Below, piece after piece: positions 61,011 to 64,000 of a DNA stretch of 64,000 bases. Positions within the stretch are counted from its first letter, which is position 1; each line of letters starts with the position of its first letter. The notes beneath the pieces are model-generated. The model was not told where the DNA came from, searched no databases, and saw only the letters and a program-made list of their open reading frames with translations. Position numbers and translations under genes: made by a program. Origin of the DNA: Chthonomonadia bacterium (GTDB lineage Bacteria > Armatimonadota > HRBIN16); contig JABUFA010000002.1 of the NCBI GenBank assembly GCA_013314755.1, forward strand, positions 124,001 to 188,000, written 5' to 3'.

Positions 61011-64000
61011 CGCTTCAGTGTCCTGACCATGTTTTCGGTACTGCTGGCGTTGATTTCGGGCAGATACATGCCGAACGCCTGCACAGGACGGGCGCGAACC
61101 TGTCCGGGACGCTCCGCACGCAGGGTGTAGGTGATGACGCTCTTGCCCCTCGGGATGAACGTGGACAGGAACGCCACCCGATCATCGCGCACCTCCCTGC
61201 GCGAGTACCAGTAGCGCCAGTCGTATCTGTCTTCCAAACGCTCCACGAATTCAAACCCTGCAGGCTTCGGGTCATCTATCACACCGTAGTAGATGTCGGT
61301 GGCGCAGTGCACCACCAGCTTAACCACCATCTGCTCACCCGGGCGGAAGACGCCCTTCGCCGGGCGCAGCTCCCACAGGTACTCCGACTCGTCGCCGTAA
61401 CGACGCCTCAAATCCGCACGCTCCCTGGGCGTCAATTGGCGCGGCACACGCTTCAGGTAGATTCGTTCCACACGCATCTGCTGGGCGGTCGCCTGCACAC
61501 GCTCCGTCGGCTCGAAATACCGCAGAACGGTCGCCGCCGCCACCTCGCCCTCGCCCTGATGCTCAATGCGCAGGACATTCTGCCCCTCGCGCAGGCGATT
61601 TGTCGGCACGGGGATGACATCCTCTGGCTTCAGCCAGTCTTCCGCGCGATACTCCAGCTCCTTGACCACTTCCCCGTTCAGCACCACGCGCACCCGATGG
61701 CTCCCCTTCACTACCTCGGGGCGCCTGTAAGCATACTCCACCAGCGCCATGACCACCTGCGCGGTGTCATTGGTGGAGTACCAGTAATCGCCCTGACGCT
61801 TCTCAGCCAGCCAGCGCAGCGCACAAGCCAGCAACGGATTACGCGGGTCATAGCGTGCCAGTATCCGCGCCACCCAGGCGGTAGCGTAGGTATCCTGGGC
61901 ATACCACAACCACTCGGAACGGCTTTGCAGGAAGGGGGTTGCCTCGCGCCAGAAGGCTGTGGTAGGCGTTTGCACCGCGCGGGCAAGTATCTCGCCCTCC
62001 AGCACCTTTGCCTGTGTCGGCAGGTTCGCGGAACGCAGTGCCATCACCAGCGCACACTGCGAGGACGTGCCCAGATACCTCCGCGATTCGTACAGGCGCA
62101 TCAGCGGTTTCCGAGCCCACTGCGGTGAGATGGACGCCGCACTGCACAGGGCATGTGCTTTCTGGTTTACCCGATGGACCCACTCCGCCATGACCATATC
62201 CCGCTTGTTCTTCGGAACCTTTCTCAGGTCGGGCGGCTGAGAGGGTATCTCCCCAATCAGGCGATAGAGCGCGTTGATGCCCTTACCGATACGCTCATCG
62301 GATACGCTGAACCCTGCCGACTTTGCGCGGCTCAGTGCCTCCAGCGCGAGCGCGGTCCACATCGCGTTACTCTCCGCGTGTTCGGTGTATCCCCAGCTCC
62401 CATCCCAGAACTGCATTCCGCTCAGGCGTATCACTCCGCGCCGGACGGCTTCCTCCGCCCTCTTGCGCAGGTCAGCGTTCTGCAGGTCCAGCGCATCCAT
62501 CGCCTCCAGCACGCGCAAAGCGCTCAGCATCGGGTGTACTGTCTGTTCGATGCAACCGTACGGATAGGTCAGTATCTCGTCCAGCGCACCAATCGCCGTA
62601 CCGAACCACGAAGGCGCCACCCGCACCACCAGTTTCAGACTGCCTGGAACGCGATGAGGCGCCACGTTGAACCGTTTCTCCACCGCATCTTTGACCACCG
62701 AAGCCGAAGCAACCAGACGGGGTACCCCCCGTGGGTATGCGGGAAGCGTCAGCTCCATGCCGTCGAACTCCTGCGCGGAGCGTGCGGTGAGGGTTAGCGT
62801 CGCCTCGCCGGGAGCGGTTACCTCCACCGTCCAGTCAACGTTCGCCTGCCCCTGCGGCGGCAGGGTGATTCGCCTGTCCTGTCCCTCCACAATGCGCAAA
62901 GGCGCACTCACCTGCAGGGAGACCACCACCTCCTGCGTCCCCTCTGTGTAGTTGTGCACCACGCCGGAGATGACTGAACGGTCGCCCTGGGTCAGGAAGC
63001 GCGGTGTCTGCAGGCGCACCAGCAGAGGCTTGAAGGTCTTGGCGTAACTGCGCACCGTGCCCACAGCCGTGTCCGCTGTCACCGCGCGGGCGGTCGCACG
63101 CCACTCGGTAAGGTTCTCGGGCATGGAGAAGCGCACCTGTGCCTCACCGTTGTTGTCGGTAACGATGGCGGGGTTCCAGAAGGCGGTGTCTTCGAATCGC
63201 CGACGCACCTCCTCCATCTCGCGCCTAGCAGCCTCTTTCGCCGCCCCCGCCGCGTACTCCCGCCCAAAAGAGACCGAAGTATTGACCGCGTTCGGCGTGG
63301 CGCCCCAGAAGAAGCGGCGGATGTCGGGAGTGTAGTCGGGCATGATGGAGTAGATGGCTTCGTCCACCACCCCAAGCGCAACCTCTGCGGATACGGGCTT
63401 GCCCTCGTCGTCGCGCGTGCGGATGGTATACACCGCCTCCTCGTTGGGCAGGTACCGCTCTTTGCTCGGTATTACCTCCACCTGCAGAATCTTGCCCTTC
63501 GGGGCAACTCTCAACAGCCTCTGCACCCGAATCAGCGTCTTGCGGTTCACCAGGTTAGCGGACACGAAGGCGTTGGGCGCGTGCTGCCACTCCGTCGGCA
63601 GTTCCACCACCCCTACCCCGCCGTTCAGGCGCACCACCTGTGAGGCGAACAGCTTGCGCCCCTCAACGGTTAACCACACCTCCGCATCGGGCACGGAAGA
63701 GCGTATCAGCACCTTTGCCCGCTCGCCGGGCAGGTAGTTTTTGCGGTCTAAGGTAACCTGCAGTGTCTGGGGCGCGCCCAGAGGCTCTCCACGATAGATG
63801 GGAGTGTATACGCCTATCGTGTACTCCTTCTGCGTGAATCGCCCTGCCCCGTCGGTCGCCGATGCCCGCAGGAGATACTCCCCTTCGCGCGGCGCAGTAA
63901 AATCAATCCGGGCGATTCCCCGCTGGTCGGTGCGCACGGTGCGGCTCCACAAGGGTATCTCCTCACGCTTCCACTGCTCGCCTTTCAGCCGTATCCAGCG
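61007..64000 (-). CDS. Alpha-2-macroglobulin-family protein, 5' end beyond the right edge
   Basis: The frame is open to the right edge, so 997 C-terminal residues are seen. Macroglobulin beta domains (YLPGERAKVLIRSSVPDAEV, VEVIPSKERYLPNEEAVYTI) are followed by a bait-like region and the thioester domain. CIEQ (62543-62554, in YPYGCIEQTVHPMLSAL) would form the internal Cys-Gln thioester that traps proteases. Alpha/alpha barrel repeats and a terminal receptor-like domain follow. Bacterial relatives protect the envelope from foreign proteases, usually next to PBP1c. Here they instead head a unit with a HicB-like protein, a zinc-ribbon protein and an ABC exporter. Confidence 0.9.
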   Translation of the reverse strand, partial: RWIRLKGEQWKREEIPLWSRTVRTDQRGIARIDFTAPREGEYLLRASATDGAGRFTQKEYTIGVYTPIYRGEPLGAPQTLQVTLDRKNYLPGERAKVLIRSSVPDAEVWLTVEGRKLFASQVVRLNGGVGVVELPTEWQHAPNAFVSANLVNRKTLIRVQRLLRVAPKGKILQVEVIPSKERYLPNEEAVYTIRTRDDEGKPVSAEVALGVVDEAIYSIMPDYTPDIRRFFWGATPNAVNTSVSFGREYAAGAAKEAARREMEEVRRRFEDTAFWNPAIVTDNNGEAQVRFSMPENLTEWRATARAVTADTAVGTVRSYAKTFKPLLVRLQTPRFLTQGDRSVISGVVHNYTEGTQEVVVSLQVSAPLRIVEGQDRRITLPPQGQANVDWTVEVTAPGEATLTLTARSAQEFDGMELTLPAYPRGVPRLVASASVVKDAVEKRFNVAPHRVPGSLKLVVRVAPSWFGTAIGALDEILTYPYGCIEQTVHPMLSALRVLEAMDALDLQNADLRKRAEEAVRRGVIRLSGMQFWDGSWGYTEHAESNAMWTALALEALSRAKSAGFSVSDERIGKGINALYRLIGEIPSQPPDLRKVPKNKRDMVMAEWVHRVNQKAHALCSAASISPQWARKPLMRLYESRRYLGTSSQCALVMALRSANLPTQAKVLEGEILARAVQTPTTAFWREATPFLQSRSEWLWYAQDTYATAWVARILARYDPRNPLLACALRWLAEKRQGDYWYSTNDTAQVVMALVEYAYRRPEVVKGSHRVRVVLNGEVVKELEYRAEDWLKPEDVIPVPTNRLREGQNVLRIEHQGEGEVAAATVLRYFEPTERVQATAQQMRVERIYLKRVPRQLTPRERADLRRRYGDESEYLWELRPAKGVFRPGEQMVVKLVVHCATDIYYGVIDDPKPAGFEFVERLEDRYDWRYWYSRREVRDDRVAFLSTFIPRGKSVITYTLRAERPGQVRARPVQAFGMYLPEINASSTENMVRTLKR

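Overview
This window is a gene-dense bacterial chromosome segment. By eye it is about 60% G+C, most gaps are under 200 bp, and many neighbouring genes overlap by 1-4 nt (ATGA, GTGA, TGATG). Housekeeping genes (secA, dnaG-rpoD, dnaE, trpEG-trpDC, mrp, nfo, divIVA) are interleaved with secreted sugar-active proteins, several Gfo/Idh/MocA-type oxidoreductases and isomerases, an alpha-2-macroglobulin and WYL, CBS and GGDEF signalling proteins. That mix fits a thermophilic or soil Armatimonadota-like bacterium. The phylum is inferred from gene content only: there is no rRNA or tRNA gene in the window.

Layout. 1-2.5 kb: an RHS-repeat secreted protein (cut by the left edge) behind a TPR protein whose signal peptide is split from its body by a 10-G tract. 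2.7-9.1 kb: a three-gene carbohydrate operon (very large secreted GH-like protein, TIM-barrel GH-like protein, GT4 glycosyltransferase). 9.2-12.2 kb: secA with an unusual insertion. 12.2-14.4 kb: a secreted DUF4380-like protein diverging from a Gly/Pro/Met-rich collagen-like secreted protein. 14.5-18.8 kb: dnaG, rpoD, a DUF2227 membrane protein and a TrmH/SpoU methyltransferase. 18.8-23.3 kb: a Gfo/Idh/MocA dehydrogenase, a heptad-repeat protein with a nuclease-like C-terminus, an alpha-L-fucosidase and a UroD-family protein. 23.4-27.8 kb: one AT-richer 4.3-kb gene for a DUF4011/SF1-helicase/PD-(D/E)XK/DUF3320 protein with a perfect-consensus promoter, the best defence-island candidate here.

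27.8-32.8 kb (minus strand): trpE-trpG-M24 peptidase-trpD-trpC. 32.9-36.0 kb (minus): TPR lipoprotein-like protein, YggT, DivIVA, a CPBP protease and DUF167, all tightly coupled. A second CPBP protease diverges from it. 37.0-41.3 kb: dnaE and a LigB/MEMO-like protein. 41.3-46.0 kb (minus): sbcD-sbcC followed by a one-base-overlapping HEPN/AbiU2-like gene. 46.0-48.5 kb (minus): a deoxyhypusine-synthase-like protein and an L-fucose-isomerase-like protein. 48.6-52.1 kb: mrp, nfo and an M32 carboxypeptidase. 52.3-53.4 kb: a WYL regulator with a palindrome in its own promoter. 53.6-54.6 kb (minus): galT. 54.8-58.2 kb: CBS protein, homocysteine-methyltransferase module, diguanylate cyclase and Gfo/Idh/MocA. 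58.2-64.0 kb (minus): a coupled five-gene unit of alpha-2-macroglobulin (cut by the right edge), HicB-like domain, zinc-ribbon/TPR membrane protein, ABC ATPase and ABC permease.

The genes suggest a heterotroph that degrades or remodels fucose/galactose-containing glycans. Fucosidase, fucose-isomerase-like protein, galT, GH-like proteins and dehydrogenases are present, but they are scattered rather than in one cluster. No CRISPR array, insertion sequence, integrase, tRNA, rRNA or replication origin was recognised. No stretch over 300 bp is without a gene or regulatory element.
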